From positions 1-7,429 of the forward strand of contig JAEXJU010000220.1 in NCBI GenBank assembly GCA_023448955.1: a stretch of 7,429 nt of DNA. Reading direction: 5' to 3'. The position numbers were made by a program, and so were the translations under genes. The stretch comes from Bacteroidota bacterium (GTDB taxonomy: Bacteria; Bacteroidota; Bacteroidia; Flavobacteriales; Weeksellaceae). Positions 1 through 5,909 of the stretch are shown here, piece by piece. Each line of letters starts with the position of its first letter. Position 1 is the stretch's first letter. The notes under the pieces were generated by a model, which worked only from the letters and a program-made list of their open reading frames with translations, had not been told where the DNA came from and did not search any database.

Positions 1-277
1 CGATATCGGCGTTCAGGATTATCTGGAGACAAAGACAGAAATGCCGGCATTTTTAAAGATTGTTCAAGATCTTATTTCTATCAGCATAAAAAATTATCTG
101 GAAAGAGGGTTTGAGAACCTGCAGATCAATTTCGGATGCACAGGCGGACAGCACCGTTCGGTGTATTCTGCCATCAAAACAGCGGAGTTTGTCCAACAAA
201 ATTTTCCTGAAGCAGATGTAAGAATTCATCACGATGAACAGCTGCATCTTAATCACTCATCGATAAGCGATAATTAA
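1..277 (+). CDS. RapZ C-terminal-domain protein, 3' end only (possible AmgK-type kinase fusion)
   Basis: The reading frame is open from base 2, so the gene begins before the window; an in-frame ATG at 41 is internal, not the start. The visible 91 residues carry the signature of the RapZ C-terminal domain: GCTGGQHRSVY at visible residues 45-55, followed by a helix and the ending VRIHHDEQ. In RapZ of Proteobacteria this domain binds glucosamine-6-phosphate and RNA. In Bacteroidota the same domain is often found at the C-terminus of an aminoglycoside-phosphotransferase-like (AmgK-type) sugar kinase. That reading is favoured here because a MurU-like nucleotidyltransferase follows 60 bp downstream, but the kinase domain cannot be seen. 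The domain call is secure; the fusion and substrate are inference. Confidence 0.85.
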   Translation, partial: DIGVQDYLETKTEMPAFLKIVQDLISISIKNYLERGFENLQINFGCTGGQHRSVYSAIKTAEFVQQNFPEADVRIHHDEQLHLNHSSISDN

Positions 278-337
278 TAATTGGTTTTCATTAATTATTT
301 AATCATCAATCAATTATCATAATATCATTTATAAATT

Positions 338-1051
338 ATGAAAGCAATGATTTTTGCGGCCGGAATGGGAACAAGATTAAAACCATTCACCGATAATCAT
401 CCTAAAGCGCTTGCACAGGTAAACGGTGTTCCGCTTCTGGAAAGGAATATTAAATATCTACAGAGTTACGGAATCAATGATTTCGTTATTAATATACATC
501 ATTTCGGAGGACAGATTTTAGCTTTTCTCGCAGAGAATGATAATTTCGGGGCGAATATCGAAATCTCCAATGAATCTGACGAACTTCTGGAAACCGGAGG
601 TGGATTGTTATTTGCGAGAAGATTTCTGGAAAACGAGAAAACTTTCCTGATTATGAATGTTGATATCCTGACAGATCTTAATATTACCAATTTTATCAAT
701 ATTCACGAATTAAAAGGCGGAATGGTAACTTTGGCGGTTTCCGACAGAGACAGCTCCAGGAAACTGATGTTCAATGATAAAATGTATCTCAAAGGATGGA
801 AAAACCTCACAACAAATAAAAAAACAGTAGTTGGCGGTATTTTCAAATTAAGAGAACTGGCATTCAGCGGAGTTCATTGTATTAATTCTGAGATATTCGG
901 GAAAATCACAAGAACAGGAAAATTCTCCATTATGGATGAATATATGGACCTGATGAAAGAAGATATTATTATTGGCTATCAGCACACGGCAAATCTTATA
1001 GATGTAGGTAAGCCGGAATCTGTTGCTGAAGCGGAAAAATTATTCAGATGA
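338..1051 (+). CDS. Sugar-1-phosphate nucleotidyltransferase, MurU-like
   Basis: A 237-residue nucleotidyltransferase of the GT-A/NTP_transferase fold, predicted cytoplasmic. The N-terminal nucleotide-binding loop AAGMGTRLKPFTDNHPKAL covers residues 7-25, with the expected arginine and K23. ETGGG at 85-89 is the base/sugar-binding segment, NVD at 107-109 gives one metal ligand, and IDVGKPE around 222-227 supplies the second aspartate (D223). It lacks the C-terminal left-handed beta-helix of GlmU or GlmM-linked pyrophosphorylases, and its length matches MurU (N-acetylmuramate-1-phosphate uridylyltransferase, about 225-240 residues). Together with an upstream RapZ-domain/kinase gene this suggests salvage of MurNAc or a related sugar to a UDP- or GDP-sugar. 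The substrate cannot be read from sequence; mannose-1-phosphate guanylyltransferase-like activity is the main alternative. The stop overlaps the next start. Confidence 0.9.
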   Translation: MKAMIFAAGMGTRLKPFTDNHPKALAQVNGVPLLERNIKYLQSYGINDFVINIHHFGGQILAFLAENDNFGANIEISNESDELLETGGGLLFARRFLENEKTFLIMNVDILTDLNITNFINIHELKGGMVTLAVSDRDSSRKLMFNDKMYLKGWKNLTTNKKTVVGGIFKLRELAFSGVHCINSEIFGKITRTGKFSIMDEYMDLMKEDIIIGYQHTANLIDVGKPESVAEAEKLFR

Positions 1052-1758
1052 CACAACAAGACGAAGAAAAAAGACTGCACGATAGTTTTCGGCAGAAAAC
1101 CTGGGACGAAACCATCACCAAGGACAGCTGGATGGTTTTCAGAATTATGTCCGAATTTGTAGACGGCTATGAAAAAATGGCGAAAATAGGGCCTTGTGTT
1201 TCCATTTTTGGATCTGCCAGACTGAAAGAAGACAGCTATTATTACAAGATGGCATCAGATATTGCCCAAAAAATCACTGAGATTGGTTTTGGCGTAATTA
1301 CTGGCGGCGGTCCGGGAATTATGGAAGCGGGAAACAGAGGCGCGAACGGAAACGGAAGATCAATCGGGCTTAATATTGAACTGCCATTCGAACAGCATTT
1401 TAATGCTTATGTAGATAAAGGTTATAATATCAATTTTGATTATTTTTTCGTTAGAAAAGTAATGTTTGTCAAATATTCACAAGGATTTGTAGTGATGCCT
1501 GGCGGTTTCGGGACTCTGGATGAACTGTCGGAAGCACTGACGCTTATTCAGACCAATAAAATAGGGAAGTTCCCGATAGTTTTAGTGGGAAGTGAATTTT
1601 GGAGCGGCTTGCTGGACTGGTTTAAAGATACTTTGTTAAAAGAAGGTCTCATTGCTGAACAGGATCTGTCGCTTTTCAGAGTGGTGGATAATGCAGAGGA
1701 TGCAGTTGCCCATATCAAAGCATTTTATGACAAATATTCGGTGAGCGTTAATTTCTAA
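1048..1758 (+). CDS. LOG-family protein (TIGR00730-type Rossmann fold, nucleoside 5'-monophosphate phosphoribohydrolase)
   Basis: A 236-residue cytoplasmic protein of the LOG (Lonely Guy) family. Diagnostic motifs are GGGPGIMEA at 86-94, the catalytic arginine region FVRK at 134-137, and PGGFGTLDE at 151-159, which contains the catalytic glutamate. Family members cleave the N-glycosidic bond of nucleoside monophosphates; some release cytokinin bases and others act on AMP or other NMPs (PpnN-like). The N-terminal about 45 residues (TWDETITKDSWMVFRIMSEFVDGYE) are the helical leader typical of the longer bacterial LOG subgroup. The ATG shares bases with the TGA of the preceding nucleotidyltransferase (ATGA), so the two are probably co-transcribed and translationally coupled. 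The physiological substrate here is unknown. Confidence 0.93.
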   Translation: MTQQDEEKRLHDSFRQKTWDETITKDSWMVFRIMSEFVDGYEKMAKIGPCVSIFGSARLKEDSYYYKMASDIAQKITEIGFGVITGGGPGIMEAGNRGANGNGRSIGLNIELPFEQHFNAYVDKGYNINFDYFFVRKVMFVKYSQGFVVMPGGFGTLDELSEALTLIQTNKIGKFPIVLVGSEFWSGLLDWFKDTLLKEGLIAEQDLSLFRVVDNAEDAVAHIKAFYDKYSVSVNF

Positions 1759-1817
1759 GAGATGGCATATAATTTGAGCAAAATTTTACAATAAAAGTTA
1801 TTTAAACATTACAAAAA

Positions 1818-2291
1818 ATGAAAAAATCAATATTTATCTTAAGCCTTGGAGTTTTGCTTTTGAGCTTATTTAGCTTCAGGGATTTTGATTTCTTTTCCTC
1901 AATGACCAAAGTGGATTACATTGATGGAAGTAAAACCCTTAAGTTTACGACTAAACTGAATACAAATCATATTTCGCAGGCTGTAAAAATTGATCCTAAT
2001 ACAGCGGCTTTCGAAGCTGAACTTAAAAAATATGTCAATAATAATATTGATGTTTCTGTAAATGGAGCTTCTAAAACTTTGACTTTCACGGGAAGTCAGG
2101 TCAATGGTGAATCGGTTTGGATTTACTACGAGATATCTAATGTTCCGGAAATATCAAGCCTAAGAATCAGAAATAATATTCTTATCGGTCAGTTTCCGAA
2201 ACAGGTTAATATTATGAACGTCACCTACAAAGGAACCCTGAAAACGGTTAATTTCCAGAAAGGAAAAGAGACGGCAGAAATTGATTTCTAA
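1818..2291 (+). CDS. Small exported protein, DUF6702-like
   Basis: A 157-residue protein with an N-terminal signal sequence: MKKS followed by a hydrophobic stretch to about residue 20, giving a likely periplasmic or surface product. The mature part is beta-rich, with TKVDYIDGSKTLKFTTKL near 30-47, SKTLTFTGSQVNGESVWIYYEI around 85-106 and a closing strand pair ending in KGKETAEIDF. This pattern matches my recollection of DUF6702 proteins, which are common in Flavobacteriia and of unknown function. No catalytic motif is visible. It lies 59 bp after the LOG gene, so it may have its own promoter or be read through from upstream, and it is followed directly by an intrinsic terminator. The gene call is firm; the family name is moderately sure. 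Confidence 0.82.
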   Translation: MKKSIFILSLGVLLLSLFSFRDFDFFSSMTKVDYIDGSKTLKFTTKLNTNHISQAVKIDPNTAAFEAELKKYVNNNIDVSVNGASKTLTFTGSQVNGESVWIYYEISNVPEISSLRIRNNILIGQFPKQVNIMNVTYKGTLKTVNFQKGKETAEIDF

Positions 2292-2320
2292 AAAAAACCG
2301 GCACATTTGCCGGTTTTTTT
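2291..2320. terminator. Bidirectional intrinsic terminator between convergent genes
   Basis: Bases 2298-2303 (CCGGCA) pair with 2308-2313 (TGCCGG) around a 4-nt loop, flanked by seven A on the left (2291-2297) and seven T on the right (2314-2320). This gives a 13-bp hairpin with a U tract on the transcript of either strand. It begins in the stop codon of the rightward exported protein and ends in the stop codon of the leftward lipoprotein, so it can serve both convergent transcripts. Confidence 0.93.
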
Positions 2321-3086
2321 ATTCTGTTTCTATTAGAATGATTTCATCTTTGTTTTTGAACTGATGATTCTTATCAATCATTTCCTGAAGATTAATAGTT
2401 ACTTCTATCGTTTTATCATCTATTTTTTTGATCCAGTCGTGCTGGCCTTTTACAGATTTAATTTTATTATCAAATATGAGTTTGTTTTTGAAGTCAATCT
2501 GCATCATTCCAAGCATTGATTCTATTTGCTCCTTATCTTCTCCTTTAGTTTGCTCTCCTGATTTAAAGATATCCTGAATCTCTTTTTGCGAAATTTGCAG
2601 TTTATTTGTGTTGATTGTCAAGGTTTTTCCGTTCCAGTCATCAAAAGCAGAATTGTTCATTACTGCCGCATCTTTACCCATTAATTTACCAGTCGAAGCG
2701 ATCTCATCTTTAGTAAGTGCTTCTGTCTTAACTGAGAATCCGGAGAATTTATCTTGACTAAAATTTCCTTTAAAGAAAATCTTTTTCAGAATCCTGATAG
2801 AATCCGGATTGGTAGTGATTTTCCCTTCTTCCTTTTTGAGATCATAAAGAGATTTCCAATCTTTCGGATACTTATCTGTATTCATAAAATCGTTATTCTG
2901 CTTTAGTGAATCCGGCATAAAACCTTCCATCATTCCCAAAGCCTGAGACATATCAATATCTGTTGCAAAACTCATCTTTTTATCAGGATAATAGTGATTG
3001 ATGGTGGAAACGGAACATGACAATAGTGAGAATAAAGCTAATAATCCGGCCATAAGATTCAGCAAATGGAGAGTGTTTTTTTTCAT
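2319..3086 (-). CDS. Lipoprotein of unknown function
   Basis: A 255-residue protein with a lipoprotein signal peptide: MKKN, a hydrophobic core at about 6-22, and a lipobox LLSC with the modified cysteine at residue 24. The residues after the cysteine (SVSTINHYY) lack an acidic/lysine-rich surface-export signal of the Bacteroidota type, so an inner face of the outer membrane is likelier than the cell surface (inference). The mature chain is polar and lysine-rich; its last about 60 residues (LIFDNKIKSVKG, then KKIDDKTIEVTINLQEM) look like a small beta-sheet domain. I do not recognise the family. It is the last gene of the leftward run, 71 bp beyond the SafE-like gene, and ends in the shared terminator. 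Whether it belongs to the cco transcript is unclear. Confidence 0.85.
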   Translation of the reverse strand: MKKNTLHLLNLMAGLLALFSLLSCSVSTINHYYPDKKMSFATDIDMSQALGMMEGFMPDSLKQNNDFMNTDKYPKDWKSLYDLKKEEGKITTNPDSIRILKKIFFKGNFSQDKFSGFSVKTEALTKDEIASTGKLMGKDAAVMNNSAFDDWNGKTLTINTNKLQISQKEIQDIFKSGEQTKGEDKEQIESMLGMMQIDFKNKLIFDNKIKSVKGQHDWIKKIDDKTIEVTINLQEMIDKNHQFKNKDEIILIETE

Positions 3087-3136
3087 AAAAGTTGTTTTTT
3101 TACAGCAGATGATAAAGTTTCTTCGAAATTACAAAT

Positions 3137-3167
3137 TTGTCATTGAATTTTATTGGATTAATGACAA
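3137..3167. repeat. Short inverted repeat spanning the stop of the SafE-like gene
   Basis: TTGTCATT (3137-3144) and AATGACAA (3160-3167) are perfect 8-nt inverted arms; a G-T then an A-T pair extends them to 10 positions around an 11-nt loop. The right arm covers the end of the SafE-like gene including its TAA (3158-3160). No U run follows on the leftward transcript, so this is not a standard terminator. It could be an mRNA 3'-end hairpin or chance in AT-rich DNA. Confidence 0.35.
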
Positions 3168-3895
3168 TTCGTGTGATCCGTATGGAATTCTTTGGAAGTA
3201 TGATTAACTTTCAATGATTCTGCTTTTGGCGATATATAAGGAATTCCTAATTCCAGTCCTCTTAGTATGAATAATCCTCCAAGACCAATCATCAACACGG
3301 GAATAACGTTCAATATTTTTACCCGTAAAGTTGCTGTAAGAAAATTGCCGAGAAAAACAACCGCGAACATAAACGGAAAAGTTCCAATACCAAACAGGAA
3401 CATAAAAAAAGAACTTTGCCAGATTCCGCCAGCAGCAAGAGATGCTGTGAGAGCCATGTAAACCATTCCGCAAGGAAGAAGACCATTGAGTATTCCCGTA
3501 ATAAAACGTGACTTGTAATCCGGCTTTTGGAGAATTTTACCCAAGTTAATTTTAACTTTAAGTAATGCTTTTGAAATCATTGGGATTCTTGAAGCGAAGT
3601 CTTTTCCGCCAAATGAAAAAACGGCCATTGTAATCAGTAAAATGCCCACCAATATACTCAGATAGCTTTGGAATCCTGCTAATTCAAAACTTTGACCAAT
3701 GATACCAAGTACAGCTCCCAAAACCGAGTAAGTGAAAATCCTTCCGAATTGGTAAGTCAGATTCTGTAAATAGAAATTGGCTTTCTGATTTTTCGTAAGT
3801 CCCATTGATATAGCAATAGGACCGCACATTCCGATACAGTGAAATCCTGATGCGAAACCGAGCCCGATTGCTGATATTATGAGAGTTATTTCCAT
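3158..3895 (-). CDS. TauE/SafE-family (DsbD/CcdA-like) membrane protein of the cbb3 operon
   Basis: A 245-residue integral membrane protein with about six hydrophobic segments (near 4-26, 53-70, 77-96, 132-152, 160-184 and 193-213). The first segment ends in FHCIGMCGP (18-26, C20 and C24) and the middle one holds LLPCG (139-143, C142). This symmetric Cys/Pro pattern is typical of the family annotated as 'sulfite exporter TauE/SafE' or UreH/DsbD_2-like, whose members accompany cbb3 oxidase genes in many bacteria. The chain ends in a polar tail with H232, H238, H241, C244 and H245, a plausible metal-binding site. The start overlaps the last 10 bp of ccoH, indicating one transcript. A role in copper or redox handling during oxidase assembly is inferred from context; sulfite export itself is unlikely. 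Its exact substrate is unknown. Confidence 0.87.
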   Translation of the reverse strand: MEITLIISAIGLGFASGFHCIGMCGPIAISMGLTKNQKANFYLQNLTYQFGRIFTYSVLGAVLGIIGQSFELAGFQSYLSILVGILLITMAVFSFGGKDFASRIPMISKALLKVKINLGKILQKPDYKSRFITGILNGLLPCGMVYMALTASLAAGGIWQSSFFMFLFGIGTFPFMFAVVFLGNFLTATLRVKILNVIPVLMIGLGGLFILRGLELGIPYISPKAESLKVNHTSKEFHTDHTNCH

Positions 3896-4335
3896 AGGAT
3901 ATCGTAATCTATCTGATAAGGGATTTTATTTTCGGTCCATTTTAGTTTTAGCGTATAGGATCCTTTGGTGATTACTTTTTTAGGAATGATAAAATAGTTC
4001 TGAGTAATACTAACCTCTTTTTTCACATCCAGATTAGAATCATCCGTTCGGAACAAAACAAAATTCGCTTTGTTTCCATCTGGTTTAACAGATTCCGGAA
4101 AGGTGATTTGTATTCCATCAGATGTTACTTTATATATTGGCTGATTCTCCAGTTTCGATGCATTTTTTTTCGCATCAATTACTTTTTGATATTCCAGTTC
4201 CTCTTCATAATAGTTATTGGAAATCATTTCTGAATTCTGTTTTCCCATAGGAAACACAAAAATCAGAAACAGAATGAATATCATGAAACATCCTAGAGCA
4301 ATGGCCAGTCCGTGTCCCCAATGTAATTTTTTCAT
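3886..4335 (-). CDS. ccoH: CcoH/FixH-family cbb3 oxidase assembly protein
   Basis: A 149-residue single-pass protein. An N-terminal transmembrane helix (about 8-29, after MKKLHWG) is followed by the FixH hallmark NYYEEELEYQKVIDAKKNA (41-59) and then a periplasmic beta-sandwich-like domain ending SYTLKLKWTENKIPYQIDYDILWK. CcoH/FixH proteins are needed for stable assembly of cbb3-type oxidase and associate with the oxidase complex. It starts 6 bp after the ccoG stop and its end overlaps the SafE-like gene by 10 bp, so all three are probably one operon. Sequence similarity outside the helix and YY-E motif is usually low in this family, so the call relies on motif plus position. Confidence 0.92.
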   Translation of the reverse strand: MKKLHWGHGLAIALGCFMIFILFLIFVFPMGKQNSEMISNNYYEEELEYQKVIDAKKNASKLENQPIYKVTSDGIQITFPESVKPDGNKANFVLFRTDDSNLDVKKEVSITQNYFIIPKKVITKGSYTLKLKWTENKIPYQIDYDILWK

Positions 4336-4341
4336 AATTGA

Positions 4342-5793
4342 TTAAAATTGGAATTTGAATGGACCTTCAAAATAAGTATTGTAAGAATCCAGAAGTTCAC
4401 CATTCATATCGTAAACACCCAAAGTAAGATTTTGCTTAGATAGCTTTATCTGACTTTCCGGAAAGCTCACATTGACAGTTCCTTTTATCATTGCATCCCG
4501 CTTCAATATAATTCTGTTGGCAGCACTGGAAGTGATCTCTCCATTTTTAGGCTCAATAATCTTGATAATAACAGTTTTGGTTTCATTTGATTTATTGAGG
4601 AAAGTATAGTTATAAGTATTGGTTATCTTACCATCTCTTATAAAGAAGCTAGATCCTGGCTGTTTAAGAAACTTAGCTTCCATTTCACCTCTGTTGTAAA
4701 GAAGAAATCCTAAGAATCCGGTAAGTATTGCTAAAACCACCGAATAGGCTTTCATTCTCGTTGTAAACTTGAATCTTGCCTGTTCTTCTATTTCTCTTTC
4801 AGAGGCATATCTTATCAGTCCTGTAGGTAAACCAACTTTCACCATTACTTCATCACAGGCATCTATACAAGCAGTACAGTTTACACATTCCATCTGTAAA
4901 CCATCACGGATATCAATTCCTGTCGGACAAACCACAACACATTGTTTGCAATCAATACAATCTCCTTTTCCGGCAGCACTTCTATCTTCGCCCTTCTTCC
5001 ATTTGGAACGGTTTTCACCACGTTTGTAATCATAGAATACATTGATGGTTTCTTTATCTATCAATACGCCCTGCAGACGGCCATATGGGCAGACCATAGT
5101 ACAAACCTGCTCTCTGAACCAGGCAAATACAAAATAGAAGGCTGCAGTAAATAAAACCATTACCAGAAAATTGGTAGGTTTTTCAAATGGACCCTGTTGC
5201 ATAATGTGGAATACTTCTTCATAACCTACAATGTACATAAACATTATATGGGTAATGATGAGAGATATTACCATGAATGAAAACCATTTCAGCAATCTCT
5301 TCCATATTTTTTCGAAGTCCCATGCCTGGTTATCAAGTCTTATCTGTTTGTTTCTGTCGCCCTCGATCGCATATTCAATTTTACGGAAAATCATTTCTAA
5401 AAAGATGGTTTGAGGACATATCCATCCACAAAAAATCCTTCCGAAAGCAACCGTAAAAAGAATAATAAAAACAAGTGAGGTGATGGCGCCTAAAGCCAGA
5501 ATAAAAAAATCCTGAGGATAGAATGGCTGCCCGAGGATATAAAATTGTCTTTCAATAATGTTTATTAATAAAACAGGATTTCCATTAATTTTCAGGAATG
5601 GTATAGAAAAATAAATAATAAGTAATAGAATACTAACTAAAACCCGGTAGTTTGTGTATTTCCCTTTAGGTTTTCTTGGATATACCCATTTTCTTTTGCC
5701 GGTAGTATCCATTGTCCCAACAGAGTCTCTGAATGTTTCAGCTTCTACTACCCAGCTTTCAGCTTCGTTGTATTTTTTTTCTGTTGTACTCAT
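4342..5793 (-). CDS. ccoG: Cytochrome c oxidase accessory protein CcoG (RdxA/FixG family), polyferredoxin membrane protein
   Basis: A 483-residue, full-length CcoG. Hydrophobic helices lie near 50-68, 96-118, 170-190, 208-225 and 347-365. Membrane-proximal pairs FCGWICP (C122, C126) and CTMVCP (C231, C235) are the NapH/FixG-type motifs. Two 4Fe-4S ferredoxin sites follow: C279-C282-C285-C289-P and C303-C306-C309-C313. The C-terminal about 110 residues form the FixG Ig-like domain (TYNYTFLNKSNETKTV onward). CcoG proteins are required for cbb3 oxidase maturation and have been reported to reduce Cu(II) for insertion into CcoN. It heads the ccoG-ccoH-SafE block and is separated from ccoP by the structured 116-bp gap. 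The ATG at 5793 has an A/T-rich leader without Shine-Dalgarno, normal for Bacteroidota. Confidence 0.97.
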   Translation of the reverse strand: MSTTEKKYNEAESWVVEAETFRDSVGTMDTTGKRKWVYPRKPKGKYTNYRVLVSILLLIIYFSIPFLKINGNPVLLINIIERQFYILGQPFYPQDFFILALGAITSLVFIILFTVAFGRIFCGWICPQTIFLEMIFRKIEYAIEGDRNKQIRLDNQAWDFEKIWKRLLKWFSFMVISLIITHIMFMYIVGYEEVFHIMQQGPFEKPTNFLVMVLFTAAFYFVFAWFREQVCTMVCPYGRLQGVLIDKETINVFYDYKRGENRSKWKKGEDRSAAGKGDCIDCKQCVVVCPTGIDIRDGLQMECVNCTACIDACDEVMVKVGLPTGLIRYASEREIEEQARFKFTTRMKAYSVVLAILTGFLGFLLYNRGEMEAKFLKQPGSSFFIRDGKITNTYNYTFLNKSNETKTVIIKIIEPKNGEITSSAANRIILKRDAMIKGTVNVSFPESQIKLSKQNLTLGVYDMNGELLDSYNTYFEGPFKFQF

Positions 5794-5812
5794 TTTTAAA
5801 TTTATTAGATAA

Positions 5813-5901
5813 AAAAAGAGATTGTCATGAAAACCGAATCTTTATATGTTCAATTTTCAAATATTATTCCGGAGGAACAATATCATTGACAATCTCTTTT
5901 T
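5813..5901 (-). promoter_or_regulatory. Three-way-junction RNA element in the ccoP-ccoG intergenic gap
   Basis: Read as RNA of the operon strand, the 89 nt fold almost completely. P1: 5887-5901 pairs with 5813-5827, 15 perfect pairs (arm AAAAAGAGATTGTCA). P2: 5874-5883 pairs with 5861-5870, 10 pairs with one G-U (5878/5866), closed by a UCC loop and extendable by a G-U at 5884/5860. P3: 5849-5859 pairs with 5828-5838, 11 pairs with two G-U (5853/5834, 5852/5835) and a 10-nt loop. Only 5885-5886 are free at the junction. All non-Watson-Crick positions are G-U on this strand and A-C on the other, so the operon transcript is the strand that folds. The 3' side of P1 runs into seven U (5817-5811), 19 nt before the ccoG ATG; the 5' side begins 8 nt after the ccoP stop. 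I recognise no named RNA family. Attenuator, mRNA stabiliser or processing site are possible, as is a small mobile palindrome. Confidence 0.7.
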
Positions 5902-5909
5902 ATGTTATT

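Noticed and set aside
269..299. AT-rich inverted repeat (ATAATTAAT with ATTAATTAT) over the stop of the RapZ-domain gene
   Set aside because: The arms contain only A and T, no U tract follows, and such palindromes are expected by chance in this AT-rich spacer.
1768..1776. TATAATTTG as a Bacteroidota -7 box (TAnnTTTG) for the exported protein
   Set aside because: Spacing within the box is off by one base and no TTG-type -33 element is seen at the right distance.
3087..3157. Possible promoter before the lipoprotein gene (TAATTTCG on the - strand)
   Set aside because: One mismatch to the -7 consensus and no -33 partner at about 19 bp; the self-palindrome ACAAATTTGT at 3131-3140 is too short to call an operator.
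4769..5413. Several + strand open frames opposite ccoG, and similar frames opposite ccoP and the SafE-like gene
   Set aside because: They overlap strongly supported genes on the other strand and their translations show no family motifs.
5857..5886. Nine-codon reading frame starting with ATG inside the structured ccoP-ccoG gap on the - strand
   Set aside because: It is very short, has no initiation context, and lies wholly in the paired RNA; no basis to call a leader peptide.
5813..5901. Hammerhead or other self-cleaving ribozyme as an explanation for the three-way junction
   Set aside because: The junction has almost no unpaired bases and lacks the CUGANGA core of the hammerhead.
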